A stretch of DNA of 64,000 nt from Bacillus sp. (in: firmicutes) (GTDB taxonomy: Bacteria; Bacillota; Bacilli; Bacillales; JACDOC01). Below, piece after piece: positions 1 through 8,886 of the stretch. The notes beneath the pieces were generated by a model. It saw nothing but the letters and a program-made list of their open reading frames with translations, did no database searches and was not told the origin of the DNA. The DNA lies in assembly GCA_017656295.1 (NCBI GenBank), contig JACDOC010000001.1, positions 310,001 through 374,000 on the forward strand. Reading direction: 5' to 3'. Within the stretch, counting starts at the first letter, position 1; every line of letters starts with the position of its first letter. A program made the translations under genes and the position numbers.

Positions 1-93
1 AAGACGGGTGACGCAATGACTAGCTGCGGCAATATTGTCTTTACCACCAATTGCGTCAACAATTTGACGAACGCTTTCTTTATTGACGCTCAT
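1..93 (-). CDS. treP: Trehalose PTS permease, N-terminal fragment
   Basis: The first 31 codons of a minus-strand gene run off the left edge. The visible protein starts MSVNKESVRQIVDAIGGKDN and reaches the CVTRL phosphorylation-site motif, the start of a PTS EIIB domain in which the cysteine takes phosphate from HPr/EIIA. The family match is to trehalose-type EIIBC proteins. The TreR-like operators directly upstream support trehalose rather than sucrose. A GGAGG-type ribosome binding site lies at 100-108. The rest of the gene is outside the window, so the exact sugar remains an inference. Confidence 0.75.
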   Translation of the reverse strand, partial: MSVNKESVRQIVDAIGGKDNIAAASHCVTRL

Positions 94-151
94 GTTATTC
101 CCTCCTATAAGTTCTCTTATATAAAAAGCGGTTACAAAACTAGGTCTTTGG

Positions 152-225
152 TTGTATATACAAGTTGCATAATTATCGTACACCTGTATATACAAGTTGT
201 CAACAAAAAATTAAAACGTTTTCAA
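152..225 (-). promoter_or_regulatory. treP promoter with two TreR-like operators and a cre-like site
   Basis: On the minus strand a TTGACA -35 (198-203) stands 17 bp from TACGAT as -10. Palindrome TTGTATATACAA lies at 152-163 and a near copy at 184-195, inside the promoter spacer. The motif resembles the TreR operator of B. subtilis. A cre-like sequence at 211-225 (one mismatch to the CcpA consensus) lies upstream. Together they suggest trehalose induction and carbon catabolite repression. Confidence 0.7.
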
Positions 226-358
226 AATTGACACATTAGGAAAGATAGCGTTTACAAAAAAAGGAAGATAAATCAATTGATTCCTTAAAATATGGTGCAT
301 TTGTCACTGTTTTTTTATAAAATAGAGTGTAGAAAAATAAAATAAGGATGGTATTTCA

Positions 359-1216
359 ATGAAAATAGCAATTGTCACGGATAGTACAGCTTACATTCCG
401 AAAGAATTGCGTGAACAACTCGATATTCATATGATTCCGCTAAACGTCATATTTGGTCATGAAGCGTACCAGGAAGAAGTCGAACTTACGGTTGACCAAT
501 TTTATGAAGAAGTAAAGGCACGCGAAGATTTACCGACGACTTCCCAGCCGGCTGTAGGCTTGTTCGTCGAATTGTTTGAAAAACTCGCTCAAGAATACGA
601 AGCGGTGATAAGTATTCATTTATCAAGCGGTATTAGCGGTACCTATCAAGGAGCTGTTACAGCTGGTCAAATGGTCGAAGGCATTCAAGTATACCCGTTC
701 GACTCCGAAATTAGCTGTATGATTCAAGGATTTTATGCGCTTGAAGCGGCGGTTCTTGCCAAACAAGGAAAATCTCCTGAAGATATTATGGCTCATTTAG
801 ACAAAATTAAGTCACGTAGCGAGGCGTACTTTATGGTCGATGATTTATCTCATCTACAACGCGGCGGTCGTTTATCAAGCGCTCAAGCGATTATCGGAAG
901 CTTGCTACAAGTAAAGCCACTCCTTCATTTTGAAAACAAAAAAATCGTTCCGTTTGAAAAAATTCGTACGCGTAAAAAAGCACTTAAACGTATTGTCGAA
1001 TTGTTTGATGAAGTGGCTAGCAAAGGGGAGCCGCTTAAAGCGTGTGTCATTCACGGCAACCGTGAAGAAGAGGCGCTTGCCTTTAAACAGGAGCTTGAGG
1101 AAAAATATCCTCACGTTGAGTTTTATTTAAGTTATTTTGGTCCAGTCATCGGTACGCATCTCGGTGAAGGAGCCATGGGGCTCGGCTGGGTGCACTCTGA
1201 TACAAAATATGAATAA
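359..1216 (+). CDS. degV: DegV family fatty-acid-binding protein
   Basis: 285-aa soluble protein, full length for the family. The N-terminus KIAIVTDSTA and the segments TSQPAVGLF and SSGISGTYQGA match DegV/FakB proteins, which hold a fatty acid between two domains. In FakAB systems they present it to a fatty acid kinase. No kinase gene is present here, so the physiological role is unknown. It lies directly upstream of comFA, as yviA does in B. subtilis, but the degSU genes that precede it there are replaced by a divergent treP. A strong terminator separates it from comFA. Confidence 0.9.
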   Translation: MKIAIVTDSTAYIPKELREQLDIHMIPLNVIFGHEAYQEEVELTVDQFYEEVKAREDLPTTSQPAVGLFVELFEKLAQEYEAVISIHLSSGISGTYQGAVTAGQMVEGIQVYPFDSEISCMIQGFYALEAAVLAKQGKSPEDIMAHLDKIKSRSEAYFMVDDLSHLQRGGRLSSAQAIIGSLLQVKPLLHFENKKIVPFEKIRTRKKALKRIVELFDEVASKGEPLKACVIHGNREEEALAFKQELEEKYPHVEFYLSYFGPVIGTHLGEGAMGLGWVHSDTKYE

Positions 1217-1231
1217 GGAAACAACACGAAC

Positions 1232-1268
1232 AGCGCCATTTCTTCTAAGGAAGAGTGGCGCTTGTTTT
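1232..1268 (+). terminator. Rho-independent terminator after degV
   Basis: AGCGCCATTTCTTC pairs with GAAGAGTGGCGCT across a 4-nt loop and is followed by TTGTTTT. Confidence 0.85.
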
Positions 1269-1299
1269 ATCATTATAAATTAAAGGAGGAGAATTCTAT

Positions 1300-2799
1300 T
1301 TGCGTTTTTCTATCGTGAATCAACGCTTATTACCAGAAGTGCTTGGGTCAAAGGGCATTACTGAGTGGCAACCGATTTCCTCTTTTTCCTCGCTACCATC
1401 CATTCCGATCAATTCCACCTTCTCTTACTTGTCAGATCTGCAACAATTCCTCGTTGGACGCGCACTCCTGCTAGACGAACTTCCGTTTTCTATCGAACAG
1501 ATTCACTCCCACTACGAACATGGGTATGTCACCTATATGAAAGGGATTATAAAAAGGAACAACAAATGGGTATGTGGGCGGTGTGGAAACGATGATCCGT
1601 TTTATATTACTTCGTTTCCGTGTGCGCGTTGTCAGGAAACATGCACGTATTGTCGTAGGTGCATTCAAATGGGACGGGTGTCTACGTGTACACCGCTTGT
1701 TCGCTGGACTGGGCCGGACGTAACGTTTCAAATAGACCGGGATGTGCTAGTATGGGACGGCCACTTGTCACCGGGGCAACAGATGGCTTCCGATGCGGTG
1801 GTGGAAGCAGTCCGAACTAACTCCGTCCTTCTCGTATGGGCAGTATGTGGAGCTGGAAAAACGGAAGTTGTGTTTCAAGGCATTTCCGAAGCCCTTCGAC
1901 AAAACAAGCGAGTATGTATTGCGATTCCGAGACGCGATGTCGTCCAAGAGCTCACTCCTCGATTGCAGCGCGTATTTCCAAACGTAAAAGTCGTTTCCTT
2001 GTACGGGGGAAGTGAAGAACGACATACATTTTCTCCGCTAGTTGTCGCGACGACGCATCAACTGTATCGCTTTTACGAAGCGTTCGATTGTATGATCGTC
2101 GATGAAGTCGATGCGTTTCCATATAGCTATGTTAAAACGTTGCAATGGGCTGTTCAAAAAGCCCGGAAGCCAAAGTCCTCACTGATTTTATTAACCGCTA
2201 CCCCAACGGCCCAATGGCAAAAAGAATGTAAGATTAGAAAAAGGCGGCATGTTATGATTCCGGCTCGATTCCATCGCCATCCTCTTCCGGTTCCTCAGCT
2301 TCAATGGTGTGGCAACTGGAAAAAACAAATGGCCAAAGGTCGTATCCCTTCCCCGATTCTCCGCTGGGTCAACGAACGACTTCACCAACAAAAGCAAGCC
2401 TTTCTCTTTTTCCCGGATATTGACTTAATGAAACAAGCGTTGCCACTTTTTCAGCGATTGAATCCAAATATTGAAGCAGTGCATGCGGACGATCCTGACC
2501 GCTCTGAAAAAGTCGAACGGATGCGAAAGGGCGAGATTCCGATTCTACTTACGACCACGATTTTAGAGAGGGGTGTCACGATTCCGAACCTCGATGTGGC
2601 CGTCATCGGTGCCGACCACTCCATTTTTACCGAAAGCGCCCTTGTCCAAATGGCTGGCCGCGTCGGTCGCAGTCCCCAATACCCAACCGGAAACGTAACC
2701 TTTTTTCATTATGGCTTAACGAACGAAATGGTCCGCGCCGTCCGTCACATTCAACGAATGAACACGGAAGCGAGAAAGCGGGGGTTAATCGATGGGTGA
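1300..2799 (+). CDS. comFA: ComFA, DNA uptake helicase/translocase
   Basis: 499-aa DEAD-like ATPase on the cytoplasmic side of the competence DNA uptake channel, where it helps pull single-stranded DNA through ComEC. A cysteine-rich zinc finger spans about residues 92-121 (CGRC, CARC, CTYC, RRC). Walker A CGAGKT is at about 183-188 and the Walker B/DEAD equivalent DEVD at about 268-271, followed by LLTATPT. The C-terminal helicase half has the motif QMAGRVGRS. The start is TTG at 1300 behind AAAGGAGGAG. The 3' end overlaps comFC by 8 nt, indicating coupled translation. comFB, which lies between comFA and comFC in B. subtilis, is absent. Confidence 0.95.
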   Translation: MRFSIVNQRLLPEVLGSKGITEWQPISSFSSLPSIPINSTFSYLSDLQQFLVGRALLLDELPFSIEQIHSHYEHGYVTYMKGIIKRNNKWVCGRCGNDDPFYITSFPCARCQETCTYCRRCIQMGRVSTCTPLVRWTGPDVTFQIDRDVLVWDGHLSPGQQMASDAVVEAVRTNSVLLVWAVCGAGKTEVVFQGISEALRQNKRVCIAIPRRDVVQELTPRLQRVFPNVKVVSLYGGSEERHTFSPLVVATTHQLYRFYEAFDCMIVDEVDAFPYSYVKTLQWAVQKARKPKSSLILLTATPTAQWQKECKIRKRRHVMIPARFHRHPLPVPQLQWCGNWKKQMAKGRIPSPILRWVNERLHQQKQAFLFFPDIDLMKQALPLFQRLNPNIEAVHADDPDRSEKVERMRKGEIPILLTTTILERGVTIPNLDVAVIGADHSIFTESALVQMAGRVGRSPQYPTGNVTFFHYGLTNEMVRAVRHIQRMNTEARKRGLIDG

Positions 2800-3490
2800 G
2801 CGGTGTCTCATTTGTGAAGGAGACCTCGGCACGTCTTTTACATGGAAGGATTTATTTACGTTTCATCGAGAGCAGATTTGCACTAATTGTCAGGAAAAAC
2901 TGGAACCAATCCAAGGTGAAGTATGTCAAAAATGTTCTCGACCAAAAGAATTAGTCTCATCCTCTTATTGGAAGGATGAGTACTGCTATGATTGCGTCCG
3001 GTGGGAATCAGACCCTACATGGCAAGGAGTATTGGAGAAAAACACGTCTCTTTTCGTCTACAACGATTTTTTAAAAGACGTCATCGCCCGCTGGAAGTTT
3101 CGCGGAGACTATGCTCTTGCCTCTGTTTTTCAACCATTGATTACTAAGAAACTTAAATCGATATCTTTTGATGTACTCATTCCGATTCCGCTAAGTGTCG
3201 AACGATTATACGAGCGTGGATTTAACCAAGCGGAAGCGTTAGTTTCTGGACTTACCATCAGAAATGTTTTGAAAAGGACGCATTCTGAAAAGCAATCGAA
3301 AAAATCACGGGCGGAGCGAATGGATTATGCTCCGATTTTTCATCTGGTGTCTAAAGAAACAATCGCGTCCAAACGTATCTTATTAATTGATGATATTTAT
3401 ACAACCGGGGCAACTCTCCATTATGCAGCCAAACTTCTTCGAGGCCATGGGGCAAAAAGTGTTTCCTCCCTCACGTTAGCTCGGGGATAA
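2792..3490 (+). CDS. comFC: ComFC phosphoribosyltransferase-like competence protein
   Basis: 232-aa ComF/GntX-type protein. Four CxxC pairs in the first 75 residues (CLIC, CTNC, CQKC, CYDC) form zinc sites. The C-terminal half carries the PRPP-loop signature ILLIDDIYTTGATL. It works with ComFA in transformation, and its enzymatic activity is not established. Overlap with comFA implies one operon. It is followed by the flagellar gene yvyF after about 75 bp. Confidence 0.92.
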   Translation: MGERCLICEGDLGTSFTWKDLFTFHREQICTNCQEKLEPIQGEVCQKCSRPKELVSSSYWKDEYCYDCVRWESDPTWQGVLEKNTSLFVYNDFLKDVIARWKFRGDYALASVFQPLITKKLKSISFDVLIPIPLSVERLYERGFNQAEALVSGLTIRNVLKRTHSEKQSKKSRAERMDYAPIFHLVSKETIASKRILLIDDIYTTGATLHYAAKLLRGHGAKSVSSLTLARG

Positions 3491-3564
3491 AAAGGACTTA
3501 TAGATTTAAAAAATGTGCCGATATAAGTAGTAAGAGGGTGTTTGATTAGGAGGAAAAAACGAAC

Positions 3565-3978
3565 ATGGAATTACTAAACTGTCCAACATGTAACGCGATT
3601 TTCGTAAAAAATAAATTCCGAGATGTATGTGAAAAATGTTTTCGCGAAGAAGAAAAAGCATACGAAACGGTGTACCAATTTTTACGGAAACGGGAAAATC
3701 GGGCAGCAACCATGAGTCAAGTTGTAGAAGCGACAGGGGTTGAAGAAGACCTTCTTTATAAGTTTATTCGTAAAGGACGTTTAAAACTGACACAGTTCCC
3801 GAATTTAGGCTACCCGTGTGATCGCTGCGGGAAGCTCATTCGAGAAGGTCGGATTTGTGACGTGTGCGCCCAAGAGATTAAGAGCGACCTTGAACAATTT
3901 CAAGCGGAGCAGGAACGTCAAAAAGAAATGAAGGAGAAAAATAAAACGTATTATACATTAGACAAACGATACGATTGA
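3565..3978 (+). CDS. yvyF: YvyF-like flagellar operon zinc-ribbon protein
   Basis: 137-aa protein with two Cys4 ribbons, CPTC...CEKC near the N-terminus and CDRC...CDVC at about residues 91-108. They flank a MerR/MarR-like helical segment (MSQVVEATGVEEDLLYKFIRKG). The C-terminus is a charged helix. Proteins of this family sit immediately before flgM in many Bacillaceae. A regulatory role in flagellar gene expression is suspected but not shown. RBS AGGAGG at 3549-3554. Confidence 0.85.
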   Translation: MELLNCPTCNAIFVKNKFRDVCEKCFREEEKAYETVYQFLRKRENRAATMSQVVEATGVEEDLLYKFIRKGRLKLTQFPNLGYPCDRCGKLIREGRICDVCAQEIKSDLEQFQAEQERQKEMKEKNKTYYTLDKRYD

Positions 3979-4043
3979 CTTAACAAGGGCGAGTGTGTTT
4001 ATCGATTTTTCTTTTATAATATAGATAGATTCAATTGCTTTCC

Positions 4044-4070
4044 TAAATGATGAACCATTCATGTCGATAT
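4044..4070 (+). promoter_or_regulatory. Sigma-D promoter of the flgM operon
   Basis: TAAA (4044-4047), a 15-nt spacer, then GTCGATAT (4063-4070), one mismatch from the sigma-D -10 consensus GCCGATAT. It lies 43 bp before flgM. Confidence 0.8.
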
Positions 4071-4113
4071 ATAGATTAGAAGAGATAAGGACGGAAAAAA
4101 GGAGGGAAATTGT

Positions 4114-4389
4114 ATGAAAATCCATCGTTTCGGTCCCATGGGAGTAAACCCGTATCAACGGAACTTCCAGCCATCAGCAGCAAACGTTAAAAAAGGGTCG
4201 AAGGTAAGCGATCAAGTAGAAATTTCTAAGGCGGCTAAACAAATGCAGCAGGCGTCCCAACTCATCAACGAACGCCAAGCGAAAGTGAACGAGCTAAAAA
4301 TTCAAGTACAGAACGGTACGTACAAAGTAGATACGAAAGCAGTGGCTAAAAGTATGGTGAACTTTTATTCGAATGGTGAGCGGTCATAG
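4114..4389 (+). CDS. flgM: Anti-sigma-D factor FlgM
   Basis: 91-aa protein of standard length. It holds sigma-D inactive until the hook-basal body is complete. The N-terminus is disordered and polar (FGPMGVNPYQRN). The C-terminal two thirds are helical, with SDQVEISKAAKQMQ, the part that contacts sigma-D in this family. It is the first gene after the sigma-D promoter at 4044, so it forms a feedback loop, and is followed closely by flgN, flgK and flgL. RBS GGAGG at 4100-4105. Confidence 0.93.
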   Translation: MKIHRFGPMGVNPYQRNFQPSAANVKKGSKVSDQVEISKAAKQMQQASQLINERQAKVNELKIQVQNGTYKVDTKAVAKSMVNFYSNGERS

Positions 4390-4404
4390 AAAGAAGGGAT
4401 CGGT

Positions 4405-4893
4405 ATGACGATTACGAACATTGTTGAGAATTTACAAGATTTATATGAACTTCACAATCAGTTATTGGAGCTGGGCATTCAAAAAACAGAGGTTATTAAA
4501 AAGGGACAATCTGATCAGCTACAAGAGATGATGAAACATGAACAAGCCCTGTTAGCGACCATTCAAAAAAAAGAAAACGAACGCCAACAGCTTGTTCAAG
4601 CATTTTTCCATCAACATGGAGTATTTGACAAAGAGCAAACCATCTCCAATTGCCTCTCCTTCTGCCGTGAAGAAGAGCGAACACGATTGAGTGAAAAGCA
4701 GCAAAAGCTTCTTCAAGTGATCGAACGATTAAAAGAACGCAACGAACTTAATCAACAACTTTTATACCAATCCCTTCAGTACGTGAATATAAGTTTGCAT
4801 TTGCTAAGGCCACAACCGGAACAAACAACGTATTCGCATCCGATGAAACGGAACAACAATCATTCTACATCGATGTTTGATTCGAAAGCATAA
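4405..4893 (+). CDS. flgN: FlgN export chaperone (YvyG)
   Basis: 162-aa helical coiled-coil protein placed between flgM and flgK, the conserved position of the FlgN chaperone. FlgN keeps the hook-filament junction proteins FlgK and FlgL competent for type III export. The sequence is rich in Gln, Glu and Leu heptads (for example LQEMMKHEQALLATIQKKEN). The C-terminal 25 residues look disordered. Identification rests on position, length and helical character, because the family is poorly conserved. Confidence 0.85.
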   Translation: MTITNIVENLQDLYELHNQLLELGIQKTEVIKKGQSDQLQEMMKHEQALLATIQKKENERQQLVQAFFHQHGVFDKEQTISNCLSFCREEERTRLSEKQQKLLQVIERLKERNELNQQLLYQSLQYVNISLHLLRPQPEQTTYSHPMKRNNNHSTSMFDSKA

Positions 4894-4926
4894 GGCACTC
4901 GAACGGAAGAACGGAGGAAATAACCA

Positions 4927-6474
4927 ATGAAATCCACATTTTTTGGATTGGAAATCGCCCGCAGAGGGTTGATGACTCAACAAACCGCTTTACAAACGGT
5001 AAGCCACAATATTGCTAATGCCAATACACCGGGATATTCACGTCAACGAGTGAACTTTGTCCAAACGGAACCATATCCAGCGGCGTCGTTAAACCGACCG
5101 CAAATTCCTGGTCAGATGGGGACAGGGGTAGAGGCAGGTTCCATTGAACGTGTTCGGGATCACTTTTTAGACGTTCAATATCGTGGGGAAAATAATAAAT
5201 TAGGCTATTGGCAAACGAAACAAGAAGCGTTAAAGAAAATGGAAGAAATTATGAATGAGCCTTCTGAATCCGGATTGTCCCAAACGATGGATTTATTTTG
5301 GCAGTCGTTGCAAGATTTGGCCGTAAACCCGATGAACCCAGGGGCTCGGTCGGTTGTCCGCCAACGGGGAATTGCCGTTGCTGAGACGTTTAATTATTTA
5401 TCTTCTTCGTTAAACGGTGTACGCCAAGATTTAAAAAATGAAATTGAAGTAACAGAAAAACAAATTAACTCGTTGTTACAGCAAATTCACCAAATTAATA
5501 ACCAAATTAGCGATGTCGAGCCACATGGGTATTTGCCCAATGACCTGTATGATGAACGAGATCGCCTTCTTGATGAGCTTTCGCAACTAGTGAATATCCA
5601 AGTAACCTATGAAAAAAATGATGGAAACTCGAAAGCCATTGCCGAAGGAAAAGCGATTGTTAAGCTCGTTACGGATGGAATGCCAGGAGCTACTCTTGTG
5701 GATGCCCTAGGTTACAACAAGGTAACTATAAATTTTAGCGGAAGTTCAAATACGGTAAACGAAATTTCGGTTGGAAGTACGGTGATTCGTGCGGACGATT
5801 TTACGTATAGTGGGAAATTAAGAGGCTTAATCGATTCGTATGGGTTTGAGGACGGAAGTGGAAATGTAAAAGGTATTTATCCGAACATGCTCGCTGAATT
5901 AGATAGTTTAGCATATACGTTTGCTGTTCGCTTTAATGAACAACATGAAGATGGAAAGTCTCCAAATGTGATCGACGGTACATCCACATCAGTCCCTCCA
6001 TTTTTTAAAGACAAAGAAAATGGAACAATTGATGGAACAACGCCAAAAGAAGGATTTGCCGGACGAATGGCTATTGCGGATGAAATCTTAACTGATCTGA
6101 ACAACATTGCGAACGCAGATGCATCGAATCCAGTACACGGAGATGCCCAAAATATTATAAAACTAGCCAATATTATCGTAAGTGAAAAATTAAATTACGG
6201 AACGTATCCTTCAACGTTTAAAGATTATTATGAATCCGTCATTGGCGATATGGCGGTGCAATCGCAAGAGGCGGTACGATTATCTTCTAATAGTAATGTA
6301 TTACGCGAAGCAGTGGAACAACGCCGAATGTCGATGAGTTCGGTTTCTCTTGATGAAGAAATGACGAATATGATTCAGTTCCAGCATGCGTATAATGCAG
6401 CGGCTCGCATGATTACGTTACAAGACGAATTGCTCGACCGAATTATTAACGGCATGGGGACTGTAGGACGTTAA
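4927..6474 (+). CDS. flgK: Flagellar hook-filament junction protein FlgK (HAP1)
   Basis: 515-aa secreted structural protein that joins hook to filament. The N-terminal D0 motif (about residues 5-45) includes LMTQQTALQTVSHNIANANT and GYSRQRV, the flagellar rod/hook signature. The C-terminal helix has the typical EEMTNMIQFQHAYNAAARMI. The variable centre matches the family in size. RBS GGAGG at 4914-4918. It is followed 12 nt later by flgL. Confidence 0.96.
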   Translation: MKSTFFGLEIARRGLMTQQTALQTVSHNIANANTPGYSRQRVNFVQTEPYPAASLNRPQIPGQMGTGVEAGSIERVRDHFLDVQYRGENNKLGYWQTKQEALKKMEEIMNEPSESGLSQTMDLFWQSLQDLAVNPMNPGARSVVRQRGIAVAETFNYLSSSLNGVRQDLKNEIEVTEKQINSLLQQIHQINNQISDVEPHGYLPNDLYDERDRLLDELSQLVNIQVTYEKNDGNSKAIAEGKAIVKLVTDGMPGATLVDALGYNKVTINFSGSSNTVNEISVGSTVIRADDFTYSGKLRGLIDSYGFEDGSGNVKGIYPNMLAELDSLAYTFAVRFNEQHEDGKSPNVIDGTSTSVPPFFKDKENGTIDGTTPKEGFAGRMAIADEILTDLNNIANADASNPVHGDAQNIIKLANIIVSEKLNYGTYPSTFKDYYESVIGDMAVQSQEAVRLSSNSNVLREAVEQRRMSMSSVSLDEEMTNMIQFQHAYNAAARMITLQDELLDRIINGMGTVGR

Positions 6475-6486
6475 GGTAGGTGAAAA

Positions 6487-7392
6487 GTGATGCGTGTAAC
6501 CCAAAGTATGTTAACTTCGAACTCATTAAAACACCTTTCCAACAGCTATGAACGCCTTGGAAAATTGCAGGACCAATTGGCGACTGGGAAAAAAATTACC
6601 CGTCCCTCTGATGATCCTGTCGTAGCAATGAAAGGGATGTATTATCGTTCGAACTTACAAGAGATTGAACAATATAAACGCAACCTTTCTGAGTTGTACT
6701 TGTGGATGGAAAACTCGGAAGCGGGGATTGAGCAAGCGAATAGCGGTTTACAACGGGTACGGGAGCTGGTGATCCAAGGTTCGAACGGAACGTTATCTCC
6801 TGAGGATTTACAATCGATTGCTAAAGAAATTGCCCAAATTAAAGAAGACTTAATAAGTGTGGCCAATACAAAAGTATCAGGAAGATATATTTTCCATGGA
6901 ACAGATGTGAATAATTCACCACTAAAAAATCTTAATCCGCCGCAGGCAGCGGACAACATTACGGACCCTGTGCAACTGGCTAAAATTAATAGTTATAACA
7001 TTGAAGTCTCAAGAGGCGTTTATTTACAAGCAAACGTCAATCCAGCAAACGTGTTTAGCCAGAAGCTTTGGGATACGGTACAAGGGATTCAAGATGCCCT
7101 TGAATCCGGAGACCAATCGAATTTAAATAACTTATTAAGTGACTTGGACGATGTCATGGACACGCTCTCGGCTGAACGTTCTGAACTTGGTGCCCGTTAC
7201 AATCGATTGGAATTAGTGGATGACCGGTTAGCGCAACAAGAAGTGGTTGCTAACCGAATTTTGTCCGATAATGAGGATGCGGATATTGAACGGGTTATTA
7301 CCGATTTAAAAACGCAAGAAAGTGTTCATCGTGCCGCACTTGGCGTAGGTGCCCGGATTATTCAACCGACATTATTAGACTTTTTACGTTAG
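6487..7392 (+). CDS. flgL: Flagellar hook-filament junction protein FlgL (HAP3)
   Basis: 301-aa protein of the flagellin superfamily that caps the FlgK ring and seats the first flagellin subunits. The N-terminus has MRVTQSMLTSNSLKHLS and the flagellin-like stretch QLATGKKITRPSDDP. The C-terminal helix carries LSAERSELGARYNRLELVDDRL. It starts with the second of two possible methionines behind TAGGTGAAAAGTG. A terminator follows. Confidence 0.96.
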   Translation: MMRVTQSMLTSNSLKHLSNSYERLGKLQDQLATGKKITRPSDDPVVAMKGMYYRSNLQEIEQYKRNLSELYLWMENSEAGIEQANSGLQRVRELVIQGSNGTLSPEDLQSIAKEIAQIKEDLISVANTKVSGRYIFHGTDVNNSPLKNLNPPQAADNITDPVQLAKINSYNIEVSRGVYLQANVNPANVFSQKLWDTVQGIQDALESGDQSNLNNLLSDLDDVMDTLSAERSELGARYNRLELVDDRLAQQEVVANRILSDNEDADIERVITDLKTQESVHRAALGVGARIIQPTLLDFLR

Positions 7393-7425
7393 AAGCTATA
7401 CCAAGTGGGATAGCTTCTTTTTCTT
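7391..7425 (+). terminator. Terminator between flgL and yviE
   Basis: AGAAGCTAT...ATAGCTTCT hairpin followed by TTTTC. It may attenuate transcription from the flgM promoter before yviE-fliW-csrA. Confidence 0.75.
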
Positions 7426-7449
7426 CAAAATAAGTAAGGTGGTGATTAC

Positions 7450-8040
7450 ATGCAACTGCCGCAAATTCGCTTAGAGTCCCAGCAAGCAAAAATTCAAATG
7501 CACACGATTCCACCAAAACAATCGATTGAACAACTGCACGCTCAATTAGACCTTCAGCAGCCTCAAGCCAAATTAACGATCGAACGGACACCGGGGAAGC
7601 TCACGATTGATCAAACGAAAGCATGGGAAGACATGGACTTAAAGCACATATTTAGGAGAATCGAAGAGTTTGCACAAAAAGGATACGAGGATTGGTTAAA
7701 AGGACTCGAGCGGATGGCACAAGACGGGGATGAATTAATGAGGATTGAAAACGGCGGAAATCCGCTTGCCGAGCAAGCAAAAAGAAATAGTGAAAACCCA
7801 ATCTATGATTTTAACATCGGCTTTGTGCCATCCCATTTCAGTGTAAAAATCAACTATGAACCAGCCAAGCTCAATATTCAATGGAAAGTAAATAAACCGA
7901 TTAACAATACGAAACCGCAAAAACCTATAATTGAATATGAACCTGGAAAAGTCGAAATCGCAATGAAGCAATACGCTAATTTAAAAGTGGATTTTGCGAA
8001 CTTAAAATTTGTAGGCATTAACTATGAACAACAAATTTAA
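7450..8040 (+). CDS. yviE: YviE, DUF6470 flagellar-locus protein
   Basis: 196-aa soluble protein without signal peptide. Repeating short blocks of the type PQAKLTIERTPGKLTID, INYEPAKLNIQW and IEYEPGKVEIAM suggest a beta-strand repeat fold. It occupies the place of B. subtilis yviE between flgL and fliW and is only 16 nt from fliW. Function is unknown; a flagellar or motility role is inferred from position. Confidence 0.8.
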   Translation: MQLPQIRLESQQAKIQMHTIPPKQSIEQLHAQLDLQQPQAKLTIERTPGKLTIDQTKAWEDMDLKHIFRRIEEFAQKGYEDWLKGLERMAQDGDELMRIENGGNPLAEQAKRNSENPIYDFNIGFVPSHFSVKINYEPAKLNIQWKVNKPINNTKPQKPIIEYEPGKVEIAMKQYANLKVDFANLKFVGINYEQQI

Positions 8041-8056
8041 AAAAGGAATGTGAAAA

Positions 8057-8503
8057 ATGAACATTCAAACGAAGTATCACGGAGAAATGACCATTAATCT
8101 GACGGATATTATCACTTTTGAACAAGGAATTCCGGGATTTCCGGATGAAAATGAATTTGTCTTTTTACCGTTACCGGAGAATGATGTGTTTTTCATCATG
8201 CAATCCGTTAAAAGCGCTAACCTCGGATTTGTCGTTGTGAATCCCTTTCATTTTTTTAAAGACTACGATTTTACGTTACCGGATGCAGTAGTATCTCAAC
8301 TTCAACTGACTTCAACGAACGAAGTAGAAGTGTATGTCATTTTGACCGTCCAAGATCCATTTACAAAAACGACGGCTAATCTTCAAGCCCCTGTCATTGT
8401 GAATCGTAATAAACAGCTAGGTAAGCAAGTGATATTAAACGACACGAACTATCGAACAAAACATCTATTGTTCGAAGCCCAACTTCAAGGGTCAAAGGGG
8501 TGA
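8057..8503 (+). CDS. fliW: FliW, flagellar assembly factor and CsrA antagonist
   Basis: 148-aa protein of usual length with the family motifs [11 protein letters not shown] and [18 protein letters not shown]-like segment near the C-terminus. FliW binds either flagellin or CsrA. When cytoplasmic flagellin is depleted, FliW is released and sequesters CsrA, allowing flagellin translation. It is 4 nt upstream of csrA, a fixed pairing in bacilli, and directly precedes the two flagellin genes whose leaders carry CsrA sites. Confidence 0.95.
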   Translation: MNIQTKYHGEMTINLTDIITFEQGIPGFPDENEFVFLPLPENDVFFIMQSVKSANLGFVVVNPFHFFKDYDFTLPDAVVSQLQLTSTNEVEVYVILTVQDPFTKTTANLQAPVIVNRNKQLGKQVILNDTNYRTKHLLFEAQLQGSKG

Positions 8504-8507
8504 GAAG

Positions 8508-8741
8508 ATGCTTGTCTTATCAAGAAAGCTAAATGAAGCGATTCAAATAGGGGATGACATTGAAATAAAAATTTTATCAATTACTAATGACCAAGTGAAA
8601 ATCGGCATCAAAGCCCCCAAACATCTTGAAATTTATCGAAAAGAGATTTACATAGACATTCAAAAAGAAAACGCCGAAGCATCGAAAGAAGTGAATAATC
8701 TACTATCACTCTTAAAACAAAACAACGACAAATCTCGATAA
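8508..8741 (+). CDS. csrA: CsrA translational regulator
   Basis: 77-aa RNA-binding protein that represses flagellin translation by covering the Shine-Dalgarno sequence. The core [20 protein letters not shown] is followed by [13 protein letters not shown], with the RNA-contacting arginine at position 44. A C-terminal extension of about 20 residues ([19 protein letters not shown]) is typical of Firmicute CsrA proteins that work with FliW. It overlaps no other gene and is co-transcribed with fliW. Confidence 0.95.
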   Translation: MLVLSRKLNEAIQIGDDIEIKILSITNDQVKIGIKAPKHLEIYRKEIYIDIQKENAEASKEVNNLLSLLKQNNDKSR

Positions 8742-8758
8742 ATTTTTTCAAAAACCTA

Positions 8759-8785
8759 TAAAAATAGGAATTATCTATCCGATAT
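8759..8785 (+). promoter_or_regulatory. Sigma-D promoter of hag1
   Basis: TAAA at 8759-8762 and CCGATAT at 8779-8785 with a 16-nt spacer. Position about 100 bp before the flagellin start matches the hag promoter of B. subtilis. Confidence 0.85.
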
Positions 8786-8797
8786 AAAGAGTGAACG

Positions 8798-8878
8798 GGA
8801 GAAGATGAGGCGGCCGACTCATCTTCTCCAAAACCAATTGGCCCACAAGGACGTAGGCCGTAAAATTCAAGGAGGAAT
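8798..8878 (+). promoter_or_regulatory. hag1 leader with two CsrA-type sites
   Basis: A 12-bp perfect hairpin (8798-8809 with 8818-8829) is followed by a second hairpin, GGCC (8840-8843) with GGCC (8856-8859), whose loop contains ACAAGGACGT. That is close to the CsrA consensus RUACARGGAUGU. A second GGA site, CAAGGAGGA, coincides with the Shine-Dalgarno at 8868-8876. The two-site arrangement is the known CsrA repression layout of hag in B. subtilis. Confidence 0.75.
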
Positions 8879-8886
8879 GATTTTTT

